Shown here: positions 9,152 to 16,636 of the stretch, one piece after another
Layout: each line of letters begins with the position of its first letter
How positions within the stretch are numbered: position 1 is the first letter of the stretch
Assembly (NCBI GenBank): GCA_015065545.1
Contig: SVQA01000001.1
Span: forward strand, 186,001-250,000
Origin: Oscillospiraceae bacterium
GTDB lineage: Bacteria > Bacillota > Clostridia > Oscillospirales > Acutalibacteraceae
Direction of reading: 5' to 3'
Length of the DNA: 64,000 nucleotides
The notes under the pieces: model-generated
The model's input: the letters and a program-made list of their open reading frames with translations, nothing else
What the model was told of the DNA's origin: nothing
Database searches by the model: none
Translations under genes and position numbers: made by a program

Positions 9152-9850
9152 ATGAACAAGGATTTTCCTCGTATTATAACTATGCTTCGAAAAGAGAAAA
9201 AGCTGAGTCAAAAGCAGGTAGCTGAGGATTTAGGCATATCTCAGGCTTTGCTTTCTCACTACGAAAAAGGTATCCGCCAATGCAGTCTTGATTTTGTTAT
9301 TACAGTTGCAGAGTACTACTCTGTTTCTTGTGATTTTCTTTTAGGAAGAACTGTTGAGCGCACAGGTGCAACACTCAAATTTGAGGATATTCCTGACAGT
9401 GATGACGAAATTGACGATACACTCAAGGGCAGTGCACTGGTGCCTATGCTCAACAAAAAGATAATGTGCAATTCTATGAATGTAATATTTGATATGCTGG
9501 CACAAAACAAAAATAAACAGTTAACAGCCGATGTATCAAATTATCTTATGCTTGCAATATACAAAACCTTCAGGACGCTATACTCTGCTAACACAAACAA
9601 TCACCAAAGTATGTTCTCGGTAAACAAAGGAATATATCAAGGATATTGTGATTCTTATATGAGCAGATACTTCACCAAAATACAATATGCATTATCTGAC
9701 GATGGCTCATCTGAATTCCCACAAAAACTTACAGAAAGAGAATACTCCTCTGAGATATTATCGCAGGAATATCCAAAACAGTCAAGTTCATTATTTAATC
9801 TTATACAACACGCCGAGAGTAAAATTAAATCAAAACCGAAAAAATCATAA
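9152..9850 (+). CDS. XRE-family HTH transcriptional regulator
   Basis: A 232-residue DNA-binding protein. The N-terminal cro/C1-type helix-turn-helix spans about residues 5-62: LRKEKKLSQKQVAEDLGISQ, then LLSHYEKGIRQCSL, then EYYSVSCDFLLGRT. The long C-terminal region, about 165 residues, is helical in character and matches no domain I recognise. The ATG at 9152 is preceded by AAAGGT at about 11 bp. The protein probably represses its own promoter through the palindrome at 9095-9111 and may also control the divergent phosphatase pair. It ends in a bidirectional terminator. Confidence 0.88.
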   Translation: MNKDFPRIITMLRKEKKLSQKQVAEDLGISQALLSHYEKGIRQCSLDFVITVAEYYSVSCDFLLGRTVERTGATLKFEDIPDSDDEIDDTLKGSALVPMLNKKIMCNSMNVIFDMLAQNKNKQLTADVSNYLMLAIYKTFRTLYSANTNNHQSMFSVNKGIYQGYCDSYMSRYFTKIQYALSDDGSSEFPQKLTEREYSSEILSQEYPKQSSSLFNLIQHAESKIKSKPKKS

Positions 9851-9890
9851 AAAAGAAGCACTTTTGAAGATATTTCAGAAGTGCTTCTAT
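9851..9890. terminator. Bidirectional intrinsic terminator
   Basis: AGAAGCACTT pairs with AAGTGCTTCT around a 15-bp loop. On the minus strand it is followed by TTTTTT, on the plus strand by TATATTTATT. It separates the convergent XRE and pseudokinase genes. Confidence 0.88.
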
Positions 9891-9895
9891 ATTTA

Positions 9896-11572
9896 TTATC
9901 CGACAGCCTCTGTGGTAGGCTTCTTTGCAGGGTCAGGACCTTTGCTGATGATAATTTCAATATTCTCACCGATATCTACTTCATCGCCTGCTTCAATGTC
10001 ACCGCCATATCCGATTACAAGTCCGATTTTTACATCATCGCTGTATTCGGAATTCTGAGGATTGAAGTAAACATTGAATCCAAGATCATCCAAGGTGCCG
10101 ACTGCACTTTCTAAGGTTTTATCTTTAACAGAAGGCAGGTCAACTGTGCGAGGACCCTTGCTTACCTTAAACACAACAACAAGACCTTTGTCGGCATCAA
10201 GACCTGTATCTTCACCGAAGTACTGATACATAATCTCGCCTTCGTCGTATTCGTCGCTGTATCCGTCGCTTTCGTTTTCGTAAACAGCCTTATGAACAGT
10301 AATGCCTTTTGCGTTTAGTTCGTCTTTAACAGCCTCGTAGTTCTGACCAACCCTATCACCCAGAACCTCGCCGTCCCAATCATCATTGTCGATATTGACC
10401 TGTGTGGGCTCTATAAAAGAGGAAGCTGTCTGCTGTGGACTTTCAACAGGCTCCTTAACAGATTCATCAACAATCATCATACCAATCCATAAAAACAAAA
10501 GTGTTGCCACAACAGTAACAATGATTCCAACGGAAATAGGAGACATTCCGTATTTTTTCTTTGGTGCTTTTACAGAATTAGCCATACTTGCAGTGCGGCT
10601 GATTTCCTCCTGAATAGCTTTAACTGTAGGAGCAACAGAAAGCTGAGAACGAAGATCGACGAAATCAATAATTCTTTCCTCACGTTTAACCTGCAAGCCG
10701 TTAGCAAGAGCAGTAACAACATGAGGAGGCAATCTCTTTACTGTGCTTGTGCTCATAAGAAGTGCACCATCGTTAATACGCTCTGTAGCATTTGCAGGAA
10801 GTGCACCGGTTAAGGCATAAAATAAGGTAGCAGTAAAGCCGTAAATATCTGTAATATTATCAATAGGGAAAGATTTTTCGTACTGCTCGGGAGCTGCACA
10901 GCCTGTAAAAAGCTGAGATTTGAGAGGTGTACCTCTTCTGCGTTCGTTTATGGTTGCAAAGCCGAGAAGCAGAGCTTTACCTGATGATGTAATATAGAGG
11001 TTGGTCGGAGAAATAGCATAGTGACCGTAGCCGTTCTTATGCAGAGCCTCCAAAAGAGAAATAATAGGCATAAAGAGAGGACGTGCAACCTCCCACTCTA
11101 AATGGCCGTTGTTTCTTGCAACATACTCTTCAAAGGTTATAAGGTCTTCGTATTCTTCAACAACATAACAGGTATTATTTGCTCTGAATATATCGGTGAT
11201 AACATTCATAGCCGACATATCACGAAGAGTTGAAAGAAAGCTGAAGTACTGTTCAAAATCAGAAAGAAGTCTTGTGTATTCTTCGTTTTTAGAGGGGTCA
11301 ATAACTAACTTGACATTCCCCTCCTCACGAGTGAAATAGCCTGCAGGTAAAAATTCACGGATAAGCACAGGCTTCGACACTTCTCTATCGAATCCGATAT
11401 AAAGGGTACTTTCGCCGTTTGTTTCCATATTTCTGCCGACAACATAGCGCTTATCTAAAACTGCACCATAAGGCAGAAAGGGCGCTGACTGAGTCTGGGC
11501 ATTATTAAATCCGCAATCGGGACAAATTATCTCGCTACCAATTTCGTGCATACAACCTATACACAGCGACAT
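9896..11572 (-). CDS. Zinc-ribbon pseudokinase with PASTA domains (membrane)
   Basis: A 558-residue protein with four parts. A zinc ribbon has C4, C7, C17 and C20. A protein-kinase fold covers about 43-300. One membrane helix lies near 345-370. Two PASTA-like extracellular domains follow (about 400-475 and 480-545). The kinase core lacks catalytic residues: the VAIK lysine position is VLIR (R72), HRD is HYA (184-186), and DFG is replaced by LLGF (202-205). The loop Asn (N191) and the APE motif are kept. It is therefore probably a pseudokinase scaffold reading cell-wall signals, parallel to the active PASTA kinase at 23-25 kb. The ATG at 11572 has AGGAGA upstream, whereas a TTG at 11590 would span that ribosome site. 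Confidence 0.85.
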   Translation of the reverse strand: MSLCIGCMHEIGSEIICPDCGFNNAQTQSAPFLPYGAVLDKRYVVGRNMETNGESTLYIGFDREVSKPVLIREFLPAGYFTREEGNVKLVIDPSKNEEYTRLLSDFEQYFSFLSTLRDMSAMNVITDIFRANNTCYVVEEYEDLITFEEYVARNNGHLEWEVARPLFMPIISLLEALHKNGYGHYAISPTNLYITSSGKALLLGFATINERRRGTPLKSQLFTGCAAPEQYEKSFPIDNITDIYGFTATLFYALTGALPANATERINDGALLMSTSTVKRLPPHVVTALANGLQVKREERIIDFVDLRSQLSVAPTVKAIQEEISRTASMANSVKAPKKKYGMSPISVGIIVTVVATLLFLWIGMMIVDESVKEPVESPQQTASSFIEPTQVNIDNDDWDGEVLGDRVGQNYEAVKDELNAKGITVHKAVYENESDGYSDEYDEGEIMYQYFGEDTGLDADKGLVVVFKVSKGPRTVDLPSVKDKTLESAVGTLDDLGFNVYFNPQNSEYSDDVKIGLVIGYGGDIEAGDEVDIGENIEIIISKGPDPAKKPTTEAVG

Positions 11573-11624
11573 ATAATCATCTCCTGTCAATATATACTTA
11601 TAAGCATACTATTAGACTTAATAT

Positions 11625-11654
11625 ATTATATCACTAACAAAAGCAAGAATTCAA
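11625..11654 (-). promoter_or_regulatory. Sigma-A promoter of the pseudokinase gene
   Basis: TTGAAT (11654-11649), an 18-bp spacer and TATAAT (11630-11625) on the minus strand, about 55 bp before the start codon. Confidence 0.65.
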
Positions 11655-11711
11655 GTCCATTCCCTGTAACACTGTTTACAGTTTTGTTATTTACCTTACA
11701 CATATCAAAAT

Positions 11712-11745
11712 AAAAAACACTCCATCAGCAAAGCCGACAGAGTGT
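11712..11745 (-). terminator. Intrinsic terminator after the M56 peptidase gene
   Basis: ACACTC / GAGTGT with an inner TCGGC / GCTGA helix, followed on the minus strand by TTTTTTATTTT. Confidence 0.8.
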
Positions 11746-11773
11746 CACAGAAGATTTTAAATTTTTAAACCCA

Positions 11774-13306
11774 CTAATAATAAGAAGGAAAACGCACACT
11801 ATCGTAAATATTATATTTACCGTTAAAGCGATCCATAGCATTTACATATCCCGGCTCATCTGAGTCGTACATAGTACCCCCAAATACTATATTATTTTTA
11901 TTTGTTTCAAAAATTTTAATAGGTTTAGTAGGGTCAATTCCATAATATTGATTATTATTGAAAGAATTAAAACCGTAACTATTAACATTTTCGCCCTCAC
12001 GCATCATAGGTGTAGGTTCATATTCAGGCAGAGTTAATTTCACTAGATCAATCTCATATATAGAGTCATAATCATAACTATCTTCATAATAGGAATCTTC
12101 TGTATAGCTATCATCTTCATAGGGTTCCGGGTTTGGCTCGGTAGGAATAACTTCGGATTCAATTGCGGGTTCAGTCAATGGCTCTGTTGCCGATTCTGTT
12201 ACAGATTCAGTTACAGGCTGTAAATAGGATTCTGCAGGTACATCGGTTACAAGAACTGTTGCAGTATCTTCTACAGCAGGAATAGTATTATCTTCAAGAA
12301 CATTATACGACACAACTTCTTCCGGAAACTCGGCACTTACAGCAGAAACAGGGTTTGTAAGCAAACATACAGAAAGAGCAAAAACCAAAAGAATACCGAA
12401 AACAGATACAGCTGTGACCCGCCTTTTGTATTTTAAAGTTTTCTTTATTCTGACACTTACCCCTATCTCACCGAAGGCAACAGGTACAGACGGAATCAAC
12501 CCATTTGAAATTCCACATTGAAGAAGAGCCGTAGCGTATTTTTTCTTCATTTTAAAACTATAATGCTTAATAACTTTTTCATCGCAAGCAATCTCTATAT
12601 CTCTGCAAAACAGTATGTAAGATATCCACATCAGCGGATTGAACCAATGGATAGAAAGAAGTATAAATCCTAAAAACTTCCATATATGGTCAAGTCTTTT
12701 AATATGACACTTCTCGTGAAGGATAACTTGTTTTCGTGTTTTTTTATCAAGGTTATATGGTATAAAAATCCGAGGCTTAAGCACACCGAAAGCAAAGGGA
12801 GACCTTACCTTTTCGGATTGACGGATATTATCACGAAGCAATACAGCATCTCTGATTCGAAGTCTTAATCTTATATACGATAATGCTCCGTAGGAAACCA
12901 TAAGAGCAACACCCGCAATCCATAAATAAGATGAAATCAAAAGAGACTGTGAAGGTACAGACTCCAGAGGATCCAAATCAATGGGACCGGATTTTACCAT
13001 TACAAGATCTGAAGTATGTGATAAATCGACGGATTGGGTGGGCTTTGCAGACTGAGATGAATTATTAAGAACTGTAATTTCCTCAGTATAATAGGAAATA
13101 TCATCTTTACTCTCAACCAACGGAATAATAGACAAGCTGCTCTCGGGTAATATCGGACAGATAAGTCTTAGAGCTATTATCCCCCACAAAGTACAAGTGA
13201 TCCATCGGGGCGAACCTTTCAAGCAGAAACGTGCAATAATTATAATAACAGCTGCGAATGTCGAAACACCGCTGACCTTCAGCACATCATAAAAGATGCC
13301 AAACAT
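11774..13306 (-). CDS. M56-family (BlaR1/MecR1-type) membrane zinc metallopeptidase
   Basis: A 510-residue signal-transducing peptidase. N-terminal membrane helices lie near 10-28, 35-62 and 122-146. The gluzincin motif is H197-E198-K-C-H201, with a downstream DIEIACDE (E238) as third ligand. Another membrane helix lies at about 296-316. In BlaR1-type systems this peptidase inactivates the partner BlaI repressor. The C-terminal part is unlike BlaR1: it has no penicillin-binding sensor domain but a low-complexity Thr/Glu/Ser/Tyr/Asp-rich segment and about 80 further residues of unknown fold. The sensed signal is therefore unknown. The start overlaps the stop of the blaI-type gene by one base. 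Confidence 0.88.
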   Translation of the reverse strand: MFGIFYDVLKVSGVSTFAAVIIIIARFCLKGSPRWITCTLWGIIALRLICPILPESSLSIIPLVESKDDISYYTEEITVLNNSSQSAKPTQSVDLSHTSDLVMVKSGPIDLDPLESVPSQSLLISSYLWIAGVALMVSYGALSYIRLRLRIRDAVLLRDNIRQSEKVRSPFAFGVLKPRIFIPYNLDKKTRKQVILHEKCHIKRLDHIWKFLGFILLSIHWFNPLMWISYILFCRDIEIACDEKVIKHYSFKMKKKYATALLQCGISNGLIPSVPVAFGEIGVSVRIKKTLKYKRRVTAVSVFGILLVFALSVCLLTNPVSAVSAEFPEEVVSYNVLEDNTIPAVEDTATVLVTDVPAESYLQPVTESVTESATEPLTEPAIESEVIPTEPNPEPYEDDSYTEDSYYEDSYDYDSIYEIDLVKLTLPEYEPTPMMREGENVNSYGFNSFNNNQYYGIDPTKPIKIFETNKNNIVFGGTMYDSDEPGYVNAMDRFNGKYNIYDSVRFPSYY

Positions 13307-13665
13307 TATTTACCTGCACTTTCTATTATACGACGCAGTGCCTCGGCGTCATCTTCTTTAAGTTTATTGCATTTAGAAAAAGCAGCTATAAAAGCAGGCA
13401 ATGAGCCTTCAAACTTTTTCTCCATCATTTGCTTATATTCGGAGATCTGAGCTTGTTCTTTTGAAATAATTGATGTTACAACAGAATTCTCATTCTTGAG
13501 AACTCCGCGGTCACAAAGACGTTTGATAACTGTGTATGTGGTGGTTCTTGACCAACCGAGTCTTTCCTTACACACATCTGCAAGTCTTGCACACTTGATA
13601 GGCTCTACCTCCCAAAGAACAAGACAAAATCTGTATTCGCTGTCGAAAATCACAGGAACTTTCAT
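13306..13665 (-). CDS. BlaI/MecI/CopY-family transcriptional repressor
   Basis: A 119-residue winged-helix repressor. The DNA-binding part includes SEYRFCLVLWEVEPIKCARL and GWSRTTTYTVIKRLCDRGVL (about 9-57). The C-terminal helices (about 70-119) would form the dimer and the site normally cleaved by the partner peptidase. AGGAGGT precedes the ATG. It is translationally coupled to the M56 peptidase and so forms a sensor-repressor pair. It probably represses its own AT-rich promoter region (13680-13740). No beta-lactamase gene is present nearby, so antibiotic resistance should not be assumed. Confidence 0.92.
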   Translation of the reverse strand: MKVPVIFDSEYRFCLVLWEVEPIKCARLADVCKERLGWSRTTTYTVIKRLCDRGVLKNENSVVTSIISKEQAQISEYKQMMEKKFEGSLPAFIAAFSKCNKLKEDDAEALRRIIESAGK

Positions 13666-13706
13666 ATAATTACCTCCTAAAGATTACTAAATATATTTAT
13701 ACATAT

Positions 13707-13736
13707 AGACTAACATATTAGAATCGTTACTGTCAA
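13707..13736 (-). promoter_or_regulatory. Candidate promoter of the blaI-M56 operon
   Basis: TTGACA (13736-13731) on the minus strand, then TAGTCT at 18 bp, a poor -10. The surrounding sequence carries an imperfect AT-rich dyad where a BlaI operator would be expected. Confidence 0.4.
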
Positions 13737-13807
13737 GACATATATCAATAATTGATATGAAACAAATGTATTTTATTAAGTATTTGAAAACTATACAGAC
13801 AAATTGT

Positions 13808-13855
13808 AAAAAAAACCGCACTACAAAGCCGATTTAGGCTAAGCAGTGCGGTTTT
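13808..13855 (-). terminator. Strong intrinsic terminator downstream of the four-helix-bundle gene
   Basis: AAACCGCACT / AGTGCGGTTT with a nested AGCC/GGCT helix. On the minus strand it is followed by a run of eight T. Confidence 0.8.
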
Positions 13856-14019
13856 GCTCGTGCGAAAGAGTAGCACAACGGTGCTTAGGTGCAGGTAAGA
13901 AAAATGAAAAGGTAGTAAAATTAAGGTTTTCCAATTTTAACCTTTGAATTTTCGGGAATATTATAAACCTCGTAAAAGTCTTGGTTATATGAAACGATAT
14001 TTAAAGACAGATAATCTTT

Positions 14020-14373
14020 TCATTTTGTATTATCCTTTGCAGTCTTGCAAGATGCGATCAACAACCTACGAATATTGCCGCAAAGTTTATCGGTATATTG
14101 ATATGTGGCTATATCTATTCTCTTGGTTTCAAACATCAGTTTCAGCCAATAGCTTGTTTCGTTGGATTCCTTCAAAGCAATTTCCAGTTTTGCGACAAAA
14201 TCCTTTTTGCTTTGCACATATTGTGCTTCGCGAATGTTTGCCCCAACGGATGTGCCTGACCTCGCAAGTTGATCGGTCATATAAGAGCTTTTGGGTGCAG
14301 TTACACCGTCAACAAGATTAACAATTGCAACTGCAAATTCAAAAGATAGATCAAGTAATTTGTTTTCGGACAT
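14020..14373 (-). CDS. Four-helix-bundle protein (23S rRNA intervening-sequence / S23 family)
   Basis: A 117-residue all-helical protein of the S23/IVP family, recognisable from LDLSFEFAVAIVNLVDG, then QLARSGTSVGANIREAQ, then DFVAKLEIALKESNETSYWL near the C-terminal half. Relatives are encoded in intervening sequences of 23S rRNA genes and resemble Avd of diversity-generating retroelements; the biochemical role is unknown. The ATG at 14373 is preceded by GAAGGTG; the longer frame to 14424 would run into the palindromic repeats. The gene lies 46 bp from the palindrome cluster at 14420-14595, an association worth testing. No reverse transcriptase and no rRNA gene is nearby. Confidence 0.85.
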   Translation of the reverse strand: MSENKLLDLSFEFAVAIVNLVDGVTAPKSSYMTDQLARSGTSVGANIREAQYVQSKKDFVAKLEIALKESNETSYWLKLMFETKRIDIATYQYTDKLCGNIRRLLIASCKTAKDNTK

Positions 14374-14419
14374 AATAGCACCTTCTTTCGAAAGTATTAT
14401 ATCATAAATTGATGTGATC

Positions 14420-14595
14420 TTCAATGATATATCGCCGTTGGCGATATGATATACGGCAAGCCGTATGATATATTTGCATTACAAATATGATATAATATCC
14501 GTTCCGTCATATGCCTAAAGCATATATCATCGCTCGTAGAGCGATATCATATCGAAGATATATCACCCGTTCCGCAAAGAACGGATATCATTGAA
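14420..14595. repeat. Palindrome cluster bounded by 11-bp inverted repeats (MITE-like or structured RNA)
   Basis: The ends are TTCAATGATAT (14420-14430) and ATATCATTGAA (14585-14595), a perfect inverted repeat. Between them run at least six short palindromes joined by GATAT/ATATC: ATCGCC-gtt-GGCGAT, ATACGGC-aa-GCCGTAT, ATATTTG-catta-CAAATAT, ATATGC-ctaaa-GCATAT, ATCGCTC-gta-GAGCGAT and CCGTTC-cgcaaa-GAACGG. A shorter relative of the left end occurs at 56892-56940. It contains no ORF. It could be a non-autonomous mobile element or a multi-hairpin RNA. Confidence 0.8.
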
Positions 14596-14634
14596 AAAAG
14601 TCACCTTTGTCAGTTGGACAAAAGTGACTTTTTT
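14594..14634. terminator. Long hairpin with A/T flanks (original tRNA-Ala terminator?)
   Basis: AAAAAAGTCAC-C-TTTGTC pairs with GACAAAAGTGACTTTTTT around AGTTG, with one mismatch. It follows the 3' end of the tRNA-Ala fragment on the minus strand, as a tRNA terminator would. The core TTTGTCAG-nnn-GACAAA recurs at 56941-56977. Confidence 0.8.
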
Positions 14635-14636
14635 CG

Positions 14637-14683
14637 TGGTGGAGACGATGGGGATCGAACCCACGACCTCTTGAATGCCATTC
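14637..14683 (-). pseudogene. 3' fragment of tRNA-Ala(GGC), candidate attachment-site copy
   Basis: A 47-bp exact copy of 19905-19951: the anticodon loop to CCA part of tRNA-Ala(GGC), in the same orientation as the intact gene. The 5' half is absent and unrelated sequence begins at 14684. It is followed downstream by its own terminator. With the intact gene it brackets 14684-19904. Confidence 0.85.
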
Positions 14684-14819
14684 TCGTTAATAGGATACAA
14701 TCAAGAAAAAGTAACGAAAAATTCGGAAAATTAGCAATAAATACTACTAAAATAATTCTTTATCTTCCCTATTTTATTATAAAAGTATTTCTATTACTCC
14801 ACAATTACACCAATTATTC

Positions 14820-14848
14820 TTTAACTTTTACATTATGCATGTTATAAT
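14820..14848 (+). promoter_or_regulatory. Candidate promoter of the zinc-ribbon protein gene
   Basis: TTTAAC (14820-14825), a 17-bp spacer and TATAAT (14843-14848), about 80 bp before the ATG at 14926. The rest of 14684-14925 is AT-rich with no gene seen. Confidence 0.55.
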
Positions 14849-14925
14849 ACATTTATAATATACTGATACTTACTCTCTATGAATTGAATCCACAATTTCT
14901 TACATACACTGAGGAGGATTACACA

Positions 14926-15621
14926 ATGGCAGATGGAATGAAAAACTTTGTTGAAAGCGGTACCGACGCAAGATATGTTAAATTCGGTTCATGTTGCTCT
15001 GTTTGTTCAAAGAAGCTCGGATTCTTTGAGACAGGTTTCTGGAGCACAAATGCAAACTGGGTAAACGACGGTCCTCTGTGCAAAGAATGTGCAGAAAAAG
15101 TCCGGGATTACCTTCAGAACAAATCCCGTTGGATGAGCAAAAAAGCTCTGAGTTCTCGTCCTTGGAAGAATTATGATGAATATAATTTCGTCACTATGAC
15201 TGTTGAAGAAGTAAAAGAACTCTTTGCATTAAAAGCAGAAAGTGAAACAGAAAAGCTTTCACAACACAGCGCAGACACTACCTCTCTTTTCCGTGTAAAA
15301 GATGTCTTTCAGATTGAAACAAAACCCACAGAGGTGGGAATTGTGAGAGCAAGAAAGCTTAACGGCAGAATGACAGTATTCGGCATAACCGATACAGGTG
15401 AATTCAAAAAAGGTGATAAAGTAAAAATAGAAAACGCTGCTGACAGCACAGTAACAGAAGCTGAAGTCCTCGAGGCGTATGTATATGACTGCGAGGATAA
15501 TACGATTTATGTTGAACTTCGTGCTAATATGGGAAAGCAACGTGTTCCTAAGGATAAGAAAGGTTGGCTTGTACTTAGTATAGAAAGCGGAATTAATCCC
15601 GATGATATTATCACAAAGTAA
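14926..15621 (+). CDS. Zinc-ribbon (DUF4428-like) protein with C-terminal EF-Tu-domain-2-like barrel
   Basis: A 231-residue protein of unknown function. The N-terminal part carries a four-cysteine zinc ribbon (CSVCSKKLGFF ... LCKECAEK, about residues 24-60), similar to DUF4428 modules. The C-terminal part (about 130-200) has GIVRARKLNGRMTVFGI, then GEFKKGDKVKIEN, which resembles the beta-barrel domain 2 of translation GTPases. The middle is charged and probably helical. The ATG at 14926 has GAGGAGG upstream. It is single, inside the putative tRNA-Ala island, and ends at a bidirectional terminator. A nucleic-acid or protein-binding role is only a guess from the domains. Confidence 0.72.
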   Translation: MADGMKNFVESGTDARYVKFGSCCSVCSKKLGFFETGFWSTNANWVNDGPLCKECAEKVRDYLQNKSRWMSKKALSSRPWKNYDEYNFVTMTVEEVKELFALKAESETEKLSQHSADTTSLFRVKDVFQIETKPTEVGIVRARKLNGRMTVFGITDTGEFKKGDKVKIENAADSTVTEAEVLEAYVYDCEDNTIYVELRANMGKQRVPKDKKGWLVLSIESGINPDDIITK

Positions 15622-15636
15622 ATATTGTAATAAACA

Positions 15637-15675
15637 AAAAGCCTATGAATCCTTTTTACGGATTCATAGGCTTTT
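15637..15675. terminator. Bidirectional intrinsic terminator
   Basis: A perfect 16-bp stem (AAAAGCCTATGAATCC / GGATTCATAGGCTTTT) with a 7-base loop between convergent genes. Confidence 0.92.
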
Positions 15676-15704
15676 ATTATTTAGTTATGTATTTAAATAA
15701 TACA

Positions 15705-16229
15705 TTAGAGAGCAGATGCGTCAATAGAGAACTCAAGCTTCTCGGGAATTGTGTTGTAGAGATCCTGAATTGTAATATCAATAACACCGTCAACATAATC
15801 GAGAGTATAGAAAATTTCTATAGATTCGCCGGGAGCAATCGTTTTGGCGTAATCAAGGAAGCCTTCGGGACGATCATCCTCCAGATAGTCCATCTCCTGA
15901 ACTGTCTCGCCGTTACACTTTGCTGTAAGATAGAGTGTTTTGTAAGCGGATGTTTCTTCTGTGCTATTGTTTGTAAACTTGCAATAAACAAGGATAGTCT
16001 CGCCGTTCTCAAAGGGAGCATACTTCTCTGCTCTGAGGTACTCGATTGTAACATCGCCAACTGCTACAGGCTCGGGAGCAGCTTCTGTGGGAGCCTCTGT
16101 TGCAGGAGCGGTAGTTGACTCCACCTGGGGAGCGTCTGTTGTGTTTGTGTCACCATCGCCGCCGCAAGCTGCAAGAGAGAACATCATAAGTACTGTCATA
16201 AGGAGTGCGAGGATTGATTTGATTTTCAT
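15705..16229 (-). CDS. Lipoprotein with DUF5067-like domain
   Basis: A 174-residue secreted lipoprotein. The N-terminal signal peptide MKIKSILALLMTVLMMFSLA is followed by the lipobox cysteine (SLAAC). A Gly/Asp/Thr/Pro/Glu-rich linker (about 25-60) leads to a single domain (about 62-170) with ILVYCKFTNNSTEETSAY and IAPGESIEIFYTLD, which resembles DUF5067 (telokin-like Ig fold) found in many clostridial lipoproteins. AAAGGTGAT precedes the ATG; the frame upstream of it has no good start. The function of the family is unknown, presumably at the cell surface. Confidence 0.8.
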   Translation of the reverse strand: MKIKSILALLMTVLMMFSLAACGGDGDTNTTDAPQVESTTAPATEAPTEAAPEPVAVGDVTIEYLRAEKYAPFENGETILVYCKFTNNSTEETSAYKTLYLTAKCNGETVQEMDYLEDDRPEGFLDYAKTIAPGESIEIFYTLDYVDGVIDITIQDLYNTIPEKLEFSIDASAL

Positions 16230-16636
16230 AATAATCACCTTTCGTTAATAAAAAAATTTTATTTAACCATCCTCCAAAAACAAATATAAGATTGGTTAAT
16301 CTTTCTGCACATCTTTCCTTGACTGGTAAATGATTTTATAGTAAAATAATATGGTATACGATTTACATAAATTATCATAGCGGTCTCTGTTAACACTCCA
16401 GCAAAACTGAGGCCCTACATATACATATTGACAAGGTAACTTCAAAGCTTAATCACAGCAAGTTACAACATCCTTTTATATCATTCACAAAATAATTATA
16501 AAGAATATTTCGTATAATGTCCCCACCCCTGTGGACATTTAGGGGTGGGAATTTGAAAATTTTCCTGCCTAAAAGGGTGGGAAAAAGGGTAGGAATACTT
16601 ATATTCTCCTTTCCCTATAATACAAGGAGTTCGTTT
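16230..16636. other. Intergenic region with leader hairpins
   Basis: No gene is seen. A 7-bp TTAACCA/TGGTTAA inverted repeat lies at 16263-16297 ahead of the lipoprotein gene. A GC-rich hairpin lies at 16522-16549 in the leader of the 7TM-LuxR gene, with a TATAAT at 16513-16518. Confidence 0.6.
16518..16549 (+). promoter_or_regulatory. GC-rich leader hairpin with an alternative pairing
   Basis: CCCACCCCT (16522-16530) pairs perfectly with AGGGGTGGG (16541-16549). The overlapping TGTCC (16518-16522) can instead pair with GGACA (16533-16537). The two are mutually exclusive, so an attenuator-like role is possible. A bare TATAAT at 16513-16518 without a clear -35 makes the transcription start uncertain. 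Confidence 0.45.

Larger units (their letters stand above)
13666..14019. other. Intergenic region with promoter, terminator and AT-rich hairpins
   Basis: No gene is seen. It holds the blaI-side promoter area, a strong terminator (13808-13855), a GTGC...GCAC hairpin near 13863-13884, and an AAGGTT/AACCTT inverted repeat near 13920-13945. Confidence 0.6.

Noticed and set aside
13306..13665. Beta-lactam resistance locus
   Set aside because: The repressor/peptidase pair lacks a penicillin-binding sensor domain and no beta-lactamase or mecA-like gene is present.
13944..14321. Plus-strand open frame of 125 codons
   Set aside because: It is antisense to the four-helix-bundle gene, whose protein family is recognisable.
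14614..14847. Short open frame starting in the hairpin and reading GGDDGDRTHDLL
   Set aside because: It is translation of the tRNA-Ala fragment on the opposite strand, a well-known spurious ORF, with no ribosome site.
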